In this document: positions 57,001 through 64,000 of the stretch, piece by piece
Numbering within the stretch: position 1 is the stretch's first letter
How the letters are laid out: the number at the start of each line of letters is the position of its first letter
Origin: Ostrinia nubilalis
Lineage: Eukaryota; Arthropoda; Insecta; Lepidoptera; Crambidae
Direction of reading: 5' to 3'
DNA length: 64,000 bases
NCBI RefSeq assembly: GCF_963855985.1
Contig: NC_087099.1
Span: 4,866,001 to 4,930,000 of the forward strand
Made by a program: the position numbers and the translations under genes
Notes under the pieces: model-generated
Databases searched by the model: none
What the model saw: only the letters and a program-made list of their open reading frames with translations
What the model was told of the DNA's origin: nothing

Positions 57001-60000
57001 GGAGTGAGCCAGGCCTGGCCGTGTTTAATCGTTACTTAACTCTATTTATCAGACAGAGGTGAATGAACTATCTACGTTAATTACTAAACTACTCATAGGC
57101 GTGCATGCCTTGCAATCAGCGTGTGAAAGGTCAATACGTTTCCAGAAATGCGTAAAAAAGAGATAACAATTGCGCGGGGCGAAAACAAAAAGAGTGAATA
57201 TCTTCGTAAATAATCCGCGAAAATTAATTTTAATAATTTACATAATTATTTTATAATAAAAATTTGTTAGGGTGTCTGAGGTCTTGCATTTTCGACATGT
57301 CATTACAATATAAGATATTTCTACCTATCAATCCTACGTCACGTCTTACATAAACAGTATCATCAGATCAGACTAAAGCTTTTCACAGCAAATTTTGGCC
57401 GTTACCAAAGAAACTAGCAGTAACGATTTTCCATGTCAAGCATTAACATAAATATCGTCACTAACCCGCCCCAGGGATATTACGCCGTTTTATTGTAGCC
57501 AAACTTCCCTCAGCTACAATAAACTATCCCTAATTTTCTTGTGCCAGAGAATGGTAACCTTTGGCACGCAAATAAGGATGCCGCTAATGAATAAATGGTA
57601 CTAAATGGATACTTAAACTTTTATAGAACGGGTAGCATGAGCGTGAATAAATGAATCGATGCATAATATTAATTGGTTTTTGTTAAAGTTTAAAGGTATA
57701 CGCGCACTATTACGGGGCTTTCGTGGGGCGTGAAACCGCGGTAAGACTCGGTTATTCCTGGACCGTGTTTCATACAAAGAGCTCATGCCACGTAGGGTAG
57801 TAAATACAACGTCGACTAACAAAATACGTGTCAAAATAATGTCAATTCTTTCACAGGGTCGCTAAATGGTGACGACTGGTCCAATGTGATAGACAGTTTG
57901 TTGCCCAAGCACCCAGCAGTTTACCAGAAAGTTACCGCGAATCTTCAAATAAAGGTATGCCAAAGTCAATTTACTTCTTAATCTCAGTAAAAATAGATGT
58001 TTCATATACCTAACTGTTTTCTTTCAACAGAATCTCGGCGGAGAAAACGCTTTCAAAGCGGCAGCTAACCTCATCAAAGAACTGAACCTTGGTGAGATCA
58101 AGCCAGAGATATGGCAGATATCAGTGTTCAACAGTTCCTGCCCTCCCGTCCTCGTTGACTACTGCAAACCCAACAAAATGAAGGTGGTCACGTGTAAAGA
58201 CGTCAGTATAGGAAATTATTTGGATGCGCACGAGACTGCCATGAAGATCGCTTTCAAGCAGATCACTGCTTCGTACAGCAACAACACTTTTATTCTGAGG
58301 GAAGCCCCGCGTTACTCGGGTAAGTGTCAATACAATTACTCTTTACAATTTGGTTCCTCATGCATTCGTATTCGTAATTCGACAGATAATTTAAAAATTT
58401 CGGTTCGGAAATTGTTATAGGAAGTAAAATTTATGTAAAACAACTTTATTTATCTTAAATTCCAGCTAACTTGAAAAATTTAAAATCTATTTTGAAGTTA
58501 TGGTAATTTATTATACTTTTAAGTAATTTCCTCAAGATTAAACTACTGAAGCTTATAATTACAAATTTATTCTTATTTCTAGTAAAATATGTAGGTATTT
58601 AAATGTATCGTTTCAATACCGGTTCAGCAAAACTTACATTCCGGATTGAATACCTACAATCTAAAGTAAGATAACTTATCTAAGAACGATTTTAGGTATT
58701 TAAAAATACTATGAAACTTGTAACATTTGCACGAAACCGTAGAACGACCCGGCTAAAAACCTACCCGAGTCTTTAAAACGTACGACATATACCTTTAAGC
58801 TTTCAAATAAAGTATTTAGATACATAATTTGGAAAAGATAAGAGAAGGTAACTTGAGACTGTAACTGATACTGTTGTTATAATCCCCAGATTTTCAATTA
58901 AAGTTGAGGATTGACTAATTTAGCCCTCGTCTTTATGAAGTAGCATTCATCTTTGGAATTTCAAACAATTCTTAGAAGTCTTAGAAATCAGATTCTATTT
59001 AGGTACCTACTGGATTAGTTACTTAAAATTTTAGTTTACCTAAGACGTTCTAAAGGTCAAACCCTTTAATAACTTTAAGATTAGTAAAGGTTCTTGTTAA
59101 AATAAATTATTACTTTTTCAACTGCTTCATTTTATAATTAATTTTGGGGACTGTTTGTAGTAGTTACCTATGTATATCTCTACTAGATTGCCAAGTAGGT
59201 AATAATTTTAAACTCGTAATTATTATTAATGTTTTCTGTGTCAATTAATTATTTCTGTTCTATTCTATTTAATTACTATTGTGCGATTTTCAGTTTGAAA
59301 TATTCTGATCTGATAAAAATCTAGATACCTACTAAAATTATTAAAATCCCTGGAAGATACTTCTGTAAGGTCACTAAGTTCACATCAGACTAAAATAAGT
59401 AAAAATCTAGATACTAAAATTATTAAAATCCCTGGAAGATACTTCTGTGTGGTCAGTCGATAGTAACATCACACTATACATTTATGTTGCAAAATAGCCT
59501 TTGTTACAACGAGATAAGTCGCCACTATGTTTAGCTTGATGCAATCGTTTCGTGCTAATTCTTATATTTTTTACAGCAATATACGAAGCCATCCCAGGGT
59601 TCTTATCGTTGCTGGCATTGAGCCCGCACGCTTTGGCGAGGAACGACCTGTTTAACATCGAGCTCTTCAATCTGAACATCAACCACCATCGCATGGTATT
59701 GCAGCTAATACTCGCCCTAAGGGACTTAGCTAAGTAAGTAATTTGTGACGAAAATTGCATCAACATTACACACACTGGGTCATTTTGAAAACCGTTTTCC
59801 CACAGCTGTTTATAATCACCAGTAGAAATCTCTGAAAAATTTACAAGTGTCTCTAAAGAAATAACTTTTTTTTTCTTGTTTGGTTTGAGATCATGACAAT
59901 CTCTTATTTAGAAACAACGAATAAAAATAGTGGATTTTTCATGAAAAGTGAACTATTCGATACCTAGTCCAAAGTAAAATCAAATTGATAGATAAGTTGT

Positions 60001-61277
60001 ATGTAGGTACTCTCAAGATTCACGTTAATTTAAAACTCGATTCTGAAAATACTTCGCTCACATTATTGGAACGCGTGCGACATCATTAGGAAGAGAAGCA
60101 GTCATGCATTCAATTATAATGATTCCAATAATTATGTAGGTAGGCAATAGTAACAAAGGGCTTCGATACAATGGTATGCCGTATGAATTGGTGTTTTCGA
60201 AGGAAATTCAATACGTGCTTTCAATTCAAAAACCTTTGATAAAGTGGAAAGAATATGGTTTTAAATTTTTGCTCAACTTGCAGGTTAAATTTCTACCTGG
60301 CAGCTGATGAATGGAGACTCAAAGTACTGACGGGGAATACGCCTTCTTCGAAGACAGCTGCAAGTTGGAGCGAATTTAGAAGAAATTTCTCCCAACTTGA
60401 AACCTCGGATATAGATTTGTTAGGTGACCCCTACGTTCAATTCAACAAACCTTTTATTGGGTAAGCCTGCTACTAGAAACCTTGTTTTTGTCTAAAATTT
60501 TATGTGAACACTTTGACTTACTGAGGATAAATTATATTTCATTTTCAGGAAATTCATGGGTCTCATCCTAAAATATCAGATATATCATTCATTCGCTGAA
60601 GAACTCGAGTCTGATGATTCTGATTTGATCAAACATATAGCTGAACACAGTAATCGATTGAGGTACGAAGACATTTTACTACTTACTGCATTCAATTTAC
60701 AGTTTCGTTTACCTTGCGTGATTCATGACACTAAGGTTGAATTATTTTTTCCAGTGACGTAATGTTCCAAGGCTTCAGTGTTAAATGGCCTGAACTCGTC
60801 AGTGATCTGCTATTCAAGAAAGAAAACGGTCTGGAATACACCGGTCTAATTGACTACTACCGATTGTTAGAAGAATATTTAGACGATCAATTCGATCCTG
60901 TGTTAAACAATATCGAATCAATAGACGCTTATTATGATCCTGCTGAACTTAACGTAGACGAAAAAGACCTTACGTACGATTTCGATGCAAATTTCGACGA
61001 AAATAGCGCTGTCGAATCCGATGAACATATAACAGATCTATCTGAATCGCCGAAAATCAATATCATCGATACTGGGGATGAGGACGGGGTAGAGACAACG
61101 ACTGTCAAAATGTTAGAATCAAAACCTAACCTGACTGAATCTTACAACATGTATTGGTGGATAGGTATAGCAGTCGCGTTGGCTGTTGTCGTGATACTAA
61201 TAGCAATAATCGCAAGGAAAAGACATAACCACCGAAAACAACTGGAAAAGCAAAGAAGAGAGAACTCGCGTGCCTGA
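47876..61277 (+). CDS. Membrane-anchored ACE-like (peptidase family M2) protein, predicted inactive; 11 coding exons
   Basis: Joined exons: 47876-48073, 50131-50295, 53515-53599, 54264-54398, 54825-55001, 57857-57954, 58031-58319, 59577-59733, 60284-60460, 60549-60662, 60755-61277; 705 residues. All introns start GT, end AG, and phases agree. Residues 1-24 are a signal peptide, about 30-590 an ACE fold, about 590-660 an acidic linker, about 664-684 a membrane segment, then a basic tail. In testis-ACE numbering, His383, Glu384 and Glu411 are kept (353, 354, 386), but His387 is Met357, His353 is Pro324, His513 is Tyr485, Arg522 is Gly494 and Tyr523 is Lys495. ACE cleaves dipeptides from peptide C-termini; this one very likely cannot. 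Drosophila Ance-3 and nematode ACN-1 are known inactive relatives. It probably acts outside the cell as a binding or scaffold protein; that role is inferred. Confidence 0.85.
48723..48795 (+). repeat. Dispersed repeat B, copy 3 (intron 1)
   Basis: cctaagtggtcgcatgaaac ... cgattcgctggta, as at 9737-9803. Confidence 0.55.
48926..49051. mobile_element. MITE with TTA target duplication (intron 1)
   Basis: Body 48929-49048 (120 bp). Ends are gggtggtttcgaccaaac and gtttggtcgaatcgggcc, flanked by TTA on both sides. PIF/Harbinger-like by target and size. Confidence 0.75.
50131..50295 (+). CDS. ACE-like gene, coding exon 2
   Basis: Acceptor tttttcgcag, donor gtgagt, phases 0/0. Residues 67-121 (LERDKEYKIFVKKN...) cover the N-terminal helices of the ACE lid region. 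The stretch typical of active ACEs between here and the first Cys is shorter. Confidence 0.8.
50365..50485 (+). mobile_element. RTE 3' end with GAT tail (intron 2)
   Basis: aaggtagcagaaaggcgctg ... gggggaggcctatgttcagc, agtggatatcctatag, then gatgatgatgatgatga, the typical RTE end. Starts 70 bp after exon 2. Confidence 0.8.
51360..51725. repeat. G-rich repeat segment (intron 2)
   Basis: Contains 'ctcatgtgggggagaggggg' (about 51370) and 'agggggtgggggaggggg' (51653-51670), then gggggtggggggg (51700-51712). The words 'aatctcacgtgagatt' and 'aatctcatgaaatctcacc' suggest a TE-derived unit. Guanine quadruplexes are possible. Confidence 0.5.
52554..52687 (+). repeat. Dispersed repeat D, copy 2
   Basis: Same family as 15406-15530. 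Lies between the inner arms. Confidence 0.6.
52713..52732. repeat. Short CCTAA run
   Basis: cctaacctaacctaacctac: three full copies of the insect telomere unit (CCTAA, complement TTAGG) and a changed fourth. Confidence 0.6.
53023..53066. repeat. Perfect hairpin, 20-bp arms, 4-base loop
   Basis: Arms cgtgaacggcttggcatgga and complement around aagg. Confidence 0.9.
53515..53599 (+). CDS. ACE-like gene, coding exon 3
   Basis: Acceptor ggttacag, donor gtaagt, phases 0/1. Residues 122-149 include DCGSRTC, two close Cys residues near the place of the first ACE disulfide. Confidence 0.75.
53655..53905 (+). mobile_element. RTE C-terminal coding remnant and 3' end (intron 3)
   Basis: 'cacatagctcgcagtgctga', 'gtgggcaggccc', 'tggatgcgggcagcg', then 'cctttgtccagcagtggacg', an RTE end of the 40,000-40,310 type. 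Dead. The minus frame 53619-53984 is a by-product. Confidence 0.75.
54264..54398 (+). CDS. ACE-like gene, coding exon 4
   Basis: Acceptor ctttgacag, donor gtacag, phases 1/1. KMKQSWESNLPDINEYVEQI aligns with the ACE segment AWEGWHNA...LKPLYEDF, with NAS as a glycosylation motif. Confidence 0.8.
54825..55001 (+). CDS. ACE-like gene, coding exon 5
   Basis: Acceptor attttccag, donor gtgagt, phases 1/1. Strongly ACE-like: EEYWDSLVEYE, KPLYVKLHKYVALRLLGD and NLPVHLL match YWRSWY, EPLYLNLHAFVRRAL and PIPAHLL of ACE. Confidence 0.85.
55239..55617 (+). repeat. Direct repeat of 64 bp around a dispersed segment (intron 5)
   Basis: 55239-55302 and 55554-55617 are almost identical (cacagaataa, then 'taatagtacaggtacagaag' and 'gattactccgcaagacgatt'). 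Between them lie a retroposon end (55305-55372) and a segment (55442-55552) shared with 26641-26755. Confidence 0.7.
55305..55372 (+). mobile_element. Retroposon 3' end with AAG tail (intron 5)
   Basis: actggcggaacagtgtgccc ... aaaagaagaagaac, the partner of 43223-43309. Confidence 0.55.
55810..55890 (+). mobile_element. RTE 3' end (intron 5)
   Basis: ggaaaaccttgggagaggcc, tttgtccagcagtggacgtc, then tgaaacgaacgaacg. Confidence 0.7.
56113..56995. repeat. CpG-rich inverted-repeat block (intron 5)
   Basis: cacaaaatataacagaag at about 56125-56142 is repeated inversely at 56885-56902; words around it also pair (gccagcgt). Between 56150-56300 and 56820-57000 the DNA is rich in CpG, unlike its surroundings. 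A small Helitron lies between. Possibly two opposed copies of one element, or one TIR element. Confidence 0.5.
56450..56635 (-). mobile_element. Small Helitron-like element, 186 bp (intron 5)
   Basis: Minus strand: TCCAACTAATATTATAAATG after A, ends CGCGGGCAAAAGCTAG before T. Same subfamily as 11177-11340. Confidence 0.8.
57857..57954 (+). CDS. ACE-like gene, coding exon 6
   Basis: Acceptor tctttcacag, donor gtatgc, phases 1/0. SLNGDDWSNVIDSLLP follows the HLL of the previous exon exactly as ACE's GNMWAQSWENIYDMVVP does. Confidence 0.8.
58031..58319 (+). CDS. ACE-like gene, coding exon 7 (altered zinc motif)
   Basis: Acceptor ctttcaacag, donor gtaagt, phases 0/1. Cys323 and Cys341 stand 17 residues apart, as in the ACE 352-370 disulfide; the residue after the first is Pro, not the substrate-binding His. 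The zinc motif reads HETAM (353-357). Confidence 0.85.
59315..59455 (+). repeat. Local direct repeat (intron 7)
   Basis: 59315-59373 and 59401-59455 share aaaatctagata, then taaaattattaaaatccctg and gaagatacttctgt. A 4-base difference and some substitutions separate them. Confidence 0.75.
59577..59733 (+). CDS. ACE-like gene, coding exon 8 (third zinc ligand)
   Basis: Acceptor tttttacag, donor gtaagt, phases 1/2. IYEAIPGFLSLLALSP aligns with FHEAIGDVLALSVSTP; Glu386 keeps the third zinc ligand position. Confidence 0.85.
60284..60460 (+). CDS. ACE-like gene, coding exon 9
   Basis: Acceptor cttgcag, donor gtaagc, phases 2/2. ADEWRLKVLTGNTPSS matches DQWRWGVFSGRTPPS. The end (YVQFNKPFI) replaces the FHVP...PYI segment, losing the catalytic His. 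Confidence 0.85.
60549..60662 (+). CDS. ACE-like gene, coding exon 10
   Basis: Acceptor attttcag, donor gtacga, phases 2/2. GKFMGLILKYQIYHSFAEEL aligns with RYFVSFVLQFQFHEAL, with Gly and Lys in place of the chloride-binding Arg and the catalytic Tyr. Intron 9 is 88 bp and intron 10 is 92 bp. Confidence 0.8.
60755..61277 (+). CDS. ACE-like gene, last exon: ectodomain end, acidic linker, membrane anchor
   Basis: Acceptor tttttccag. FQGFSVKWPELVSDLL and LIDYYRLLEEYL close the ACE domain (compare SRPWPEAM and LSYFKPLLDWL). A linker of about 70 residues rich in Asp and Glu follows, then WWIGIAVALAVVVILIAII and a basic tail ending NSRA, stop 61275-61277. Confidence 0.85.
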
Positions 61278-61586
61278 TTTGAAGAGTATCGGTTCTAGTA
61301 ACCGATATGAAAGAAACAGTTGTGTGAACTGGTGCCAATACTGTGAAGTGAAATACATTCTGCAGTGTTGTTAGTTCGTTTTTACATGTTTCGTGTATTC
61401 TGCTTAGTTATAATGAATAATTTGCATGTTATTATTTATTTTTAAGGTTAAATGCTGCATTTTAACTATACGATATCATCACAGAACAGCATTTTTAAAG
61501 TTTTATGCGTGTTCATTTTTTGTATGTTCGTTTTTGAGTACAAAGTTTGTATTTATTACTGAGCTAGATAGTAAAGATGGAATAAA
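61278..61586 (+). promoter_or_regulatory. 3' UTR of the ACE-like gene with poly-A signal
   Basis: Follows the stop. The first clear AATAAA is at 61581-61586, so a transcript end shortly after is likely. Further AT-rich sequence follows. Confidence 0.5.
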
Positions 61587-61905
61587 TATTTTTGTACATA
61601 TCACGATTTGCAAGATAGTTTATAAAAGATTGTTACCAAGAGTGTCTATTAGTTGTAATATTATGTAATATAGATAGATGTAATTTCGCCGTGCCTTACG
61701 CGTCTCAATTTCTAAAGTATAAGATCCATTAAGAGACAAAATTTGTAAAAAGATAAACTATGTAATTTTATAAAATTCTCTATTTACTCGGCTGTATTCT
61801 GTAAAAAAAATTCCATAACATTTTTTGTTATCACATTGTCTGTAATTTCTTTCATGTTTTATACCTCTTACAACTTTTTTGAGACCTATATCGCAGTAAT
61901 CAGGT

Positions 61906-62277
61906 TTAGAGTATTTTAATTAATGTCGTTTGTATTTTATGGATATTTGTTACATTATATTTTAACGGAGCTTTACCTTTAGTAAAGCGCGGATTAGCAA
62001 TGATTGTGTCAGAACCGACAGCGGGGATAATAAATGTTTTAAACAATCCAGTCTTTTTACCTGCTTGAACTCTCGGAGATGTCACTTTTGTAGCAAAAAC
62101 AAGACAAGGAAATTTCGAGTTGACGCAGTAACTGGCTGGTGTAAGTATTAGTTTTATTGGCGAAGAGCCAAGATGATTCGGCGATACACTGAGGAATATA
62201 AAAGGAAACATTCGTAAAAATGTCGTTCTCGAATCTCTGTTGTCTACTAAACTTGGATGAAGTTTGGTGATTTTCAT
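61906..62277 (-). CDS. Unrecognised small ORF, 123 codons, doubtful
   Basis: Open from Met at 62277 on the minus strand, shortly downstream of the ACE-like gene and tail-to-tail with it. The composition is protein-like (Pro, Ser, Lys, Thr spread evenly; KKTGLFKTFIIPAVGSDTI), but there is no signal peptide, domain or splice partner I can see. It may be a terminal exon, a TE remnant or chance. Confidence 0.2.
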   Translation of the reverse strand: MKITKLHPSLVDNRDSRTTFLRMFPFIFLSVSPNHLGSSPIKLILTPASYCVNSKFPCLVFATKVTSPRVQAGKKTGLFKTFIIPAVGSDTIIANPRFTKGKAPLKYNVTNIHKIQTTLIKIL

Positions 62278-63110
62278 TTGTTTATTGCAACTGGCCGGCT
62301 ACTGTGCCGGTTTTATTAAAACTGTCGTTAGGAACTAGGAATCGTGCTATCGATGCTTAGAGCTATTGAAACGATTCTTCAAGCTAAGGGCGTGATTATG
62401 CTGAGATGCCGACGCAGCGTGGAGAAGAAAATTTTATATGTACGAGTATTTGTATGATTGAAGAGTTCCATAACATATAAATTAAGGCCCCGAGCCAGTA
62501 GAAAATAATATAACTTGCACCAATAATGGTTACCTATAAATCAAAGGTTTACGTATGTGTAGGTACCTGTCTCTGATGCTTCTTTTGAGGCACTCCTGTC
62601 ATATTTTTTGTTACTACTGGGAGAGTCGGAACTCGGAACCCCCAAACAGAAAATATTGTCTCGTGTAAAAAATATATCAATGAGCTGGAATTTTATTAGT
62701 AGTTATAGGTTTAAATGACATAAAAATAGGTAAGATGACACGTAGTCGACAGCACATTGGATTACCTACTTATTAGGTATACATTTTTATTGCATTAATG
62801 TTTCTTGTTACAATGACATAAATTACTTGCTACAGTAAAAAAATAGTCACTAAAAAGGAAACATCGTTAGGGACCCTCCGATTGATGGATCAGCTAAGTG
62901 ATTGATAAGTTCCTGAAATTGGCAACGAAATTGCAGATCGGCTGGAACTTGCCAAAAAAGTTTCGGCTAAATTATGGCTACTGATCTAATCCTCTAAATT
63001 CTATCACTTAAACTTTACTAGCTTGTGCCATCGGCTTTGCTCGCGTCGATTTTGGTATTAAGCATTTTGTTTACAATATTGTGGTTTAAAAGGAACCATA
63101 ATTTATTACC
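62278..63110. other. Intergenic stretch
   Basis: A weak Helitron-type 3' end on the minus strand is at 63019-63050 (ctagcttgtgccatcggctt). Nothing else was recognised. Confidence 0.35.
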
Positions 63111-63114
63111 CTAA

Positions 63115-63760
63115 AAAAACCGGCCAAGTGCGAGTCGGACTCGCGCACCGAGGGTTCCGTACCATTGATTTATGAAATTAAAATTATTATTTTTTATTTA
63201 AGTTATTAGTAACTATGAAAGATTACGCGGTAATAAGCGGTTTACGATTTACAGGTATTAAAAAAAATATACTTACTAGATCTCGTTCAAAACAATTTTC
63301 GTTGGTAGTTTTTATAGTAATGTACATCATGTTTTTTTTAGATTTTTCATTTTCTTATTTTAGAAGTTAGAGGGGGGGGGGGGGGAACCAACATTTTTCC
63401 ACGTTAGAAGCGTCTGTCACGCAAACTATTCGGTTTAGAAAAAAAATGTTTTAGAAACCTCGATATCATTTTTGAAGACCTATCCATACGTACCAATGTG
63501 TTTGATGAAAAAAATTTTTTTGAGTTTCAGTTCTAAGTATGGGGATGGGGAGCCCCCAATATTTTTTTTTTTTTTATTTTTGCATCAAAATCTTATTTCG
63601 GTTCACATAATACATCTACTTACCAAGTTTCAACAGTATAGGTAATAGCACTTATAGTTTTGGAAAAAAATGGCTGTGACATACGGACGGACAGACGGAC
63701 AGACATGACGAATCTATAAGGGTTCCGTTTTTTGCCATTTGGCTACGGAACCCTAAAAAG
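63115..63760. mobile_element. Common lepidopteran repeat with 'agggttccgta' ends, about 645 bp
   Basis: Starts aaccggccaagtgcgagtcg, then gactcgcgcac and gagggttccgtacc; ends gggttccgttttttgccatt, then tggctacggaaccctaaaaa. The words agggttccgta and tacggaaccct form inverted ends. I know this repeat as very frequent in Lepidoptera but cannot name its class. Contains a G run (63371-63386) and gacggacagac repeats near 63686. Confidence 0.7.
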
Positions 63761-64000
63761 GGGTTGTAGTTCTTAGGCTATAATAATATGACATTTTTTA
63801 TCATCCAGATGCGAAAATCCGACTCAAATTTTTACTTATTCTTAAAAAGCTGTTATTTTGACATTACGTTACGCTGTTATTTAGTTTAGTTTTTCACATA
63901 CCTAATTTGCGAGAGATGAATAGGTGTTACCTATACCAGTTATCCCAACTATTACACGTTCCTAAAAGTAAAGCTAATAAATTTCCCGTTCAAAGGGTAT
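63761..64000. other. AT-rich end of the window
   Basis: Nothing recognised. Confidence 0.35.

Noticed and set aside
1..64000. CRISPR array, operons or bacterial genes
   Set aside because: Spliced gene structure and insect element families show a eukaryotic nuclear genome; no regularly spaced repeats were seen.

Overview
The window looks like a piece of a lepidopteran (moth or butterfly) nuclear genome. It is AT-rich with long non-coding stretches. It carries several families I know from Lepidoptera: small Helitron-like elements ending in CTAG, RTE-clade tails ending in 'cagtggac...', a CR1-like LINE with the typical 'ccatcaggtgatccgtttgctcg' end, a tRNA-derived SINE and an env-bearing gypsy/errantivirus retroelement. 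All family names come from reading motifs; no database was searched.

Layout. 1-20 kb has no host gene that I can support; it is a mosaic of small mobile elements. These include a 1,004-bp TIR transposon with an 8-bp target duplication (348-1351) and two almost identical 2,045-bp Helitron-like elements (6599-8643 and 12406-14450). 20.6-23.95 kb is a LINE whose 1,050-codon endonuclease/reverse-transcriptase frame is open. 24-29.7 kb is decayed repeat sequence, including a dead RTE copy on the minus strand. 29,781-41,088 is a complete errantivirus-like provirus (LTR, gag, pol, env, LTR) with a 4-bp target duplication. Its 3' LTR is split by a 3.7-kb TIR element (37311-41018) that itself carries dead R1-like and RTE-like retroelement pieces. 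41-47.8 kb is again repeats.

The one host gene I can support lies on the plus strand at 47,869-61,277, with a 3' UTR beyond. Eleven coding exons with consistent GT/AG sites and phases give a 705-residue protein. It has a signal peptide, a peptidase family M2 (angiotensin-converting-enzyme, ACE) ectodomain, an acidic linker and a C-terminal membrane anchor. The catalytic centre is lost: the zinc motif HEXXH reads HETAM, and other catalytic residues are replaced. It is therefore probably a membrane-bound pseudopeptidase. Its introns carry most of the TIR elements of the right half.

How the parts relate. The mobile elements form a datable stack. The provirus LTRs appear identical, so the integration is young, and the TIR element that split the 3' LTR must be younger still, although its cargo is old and broken. 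The two Helitrons carry the same nested TIR insert and the same dead RTE fragment, so they moved after acquiring both.
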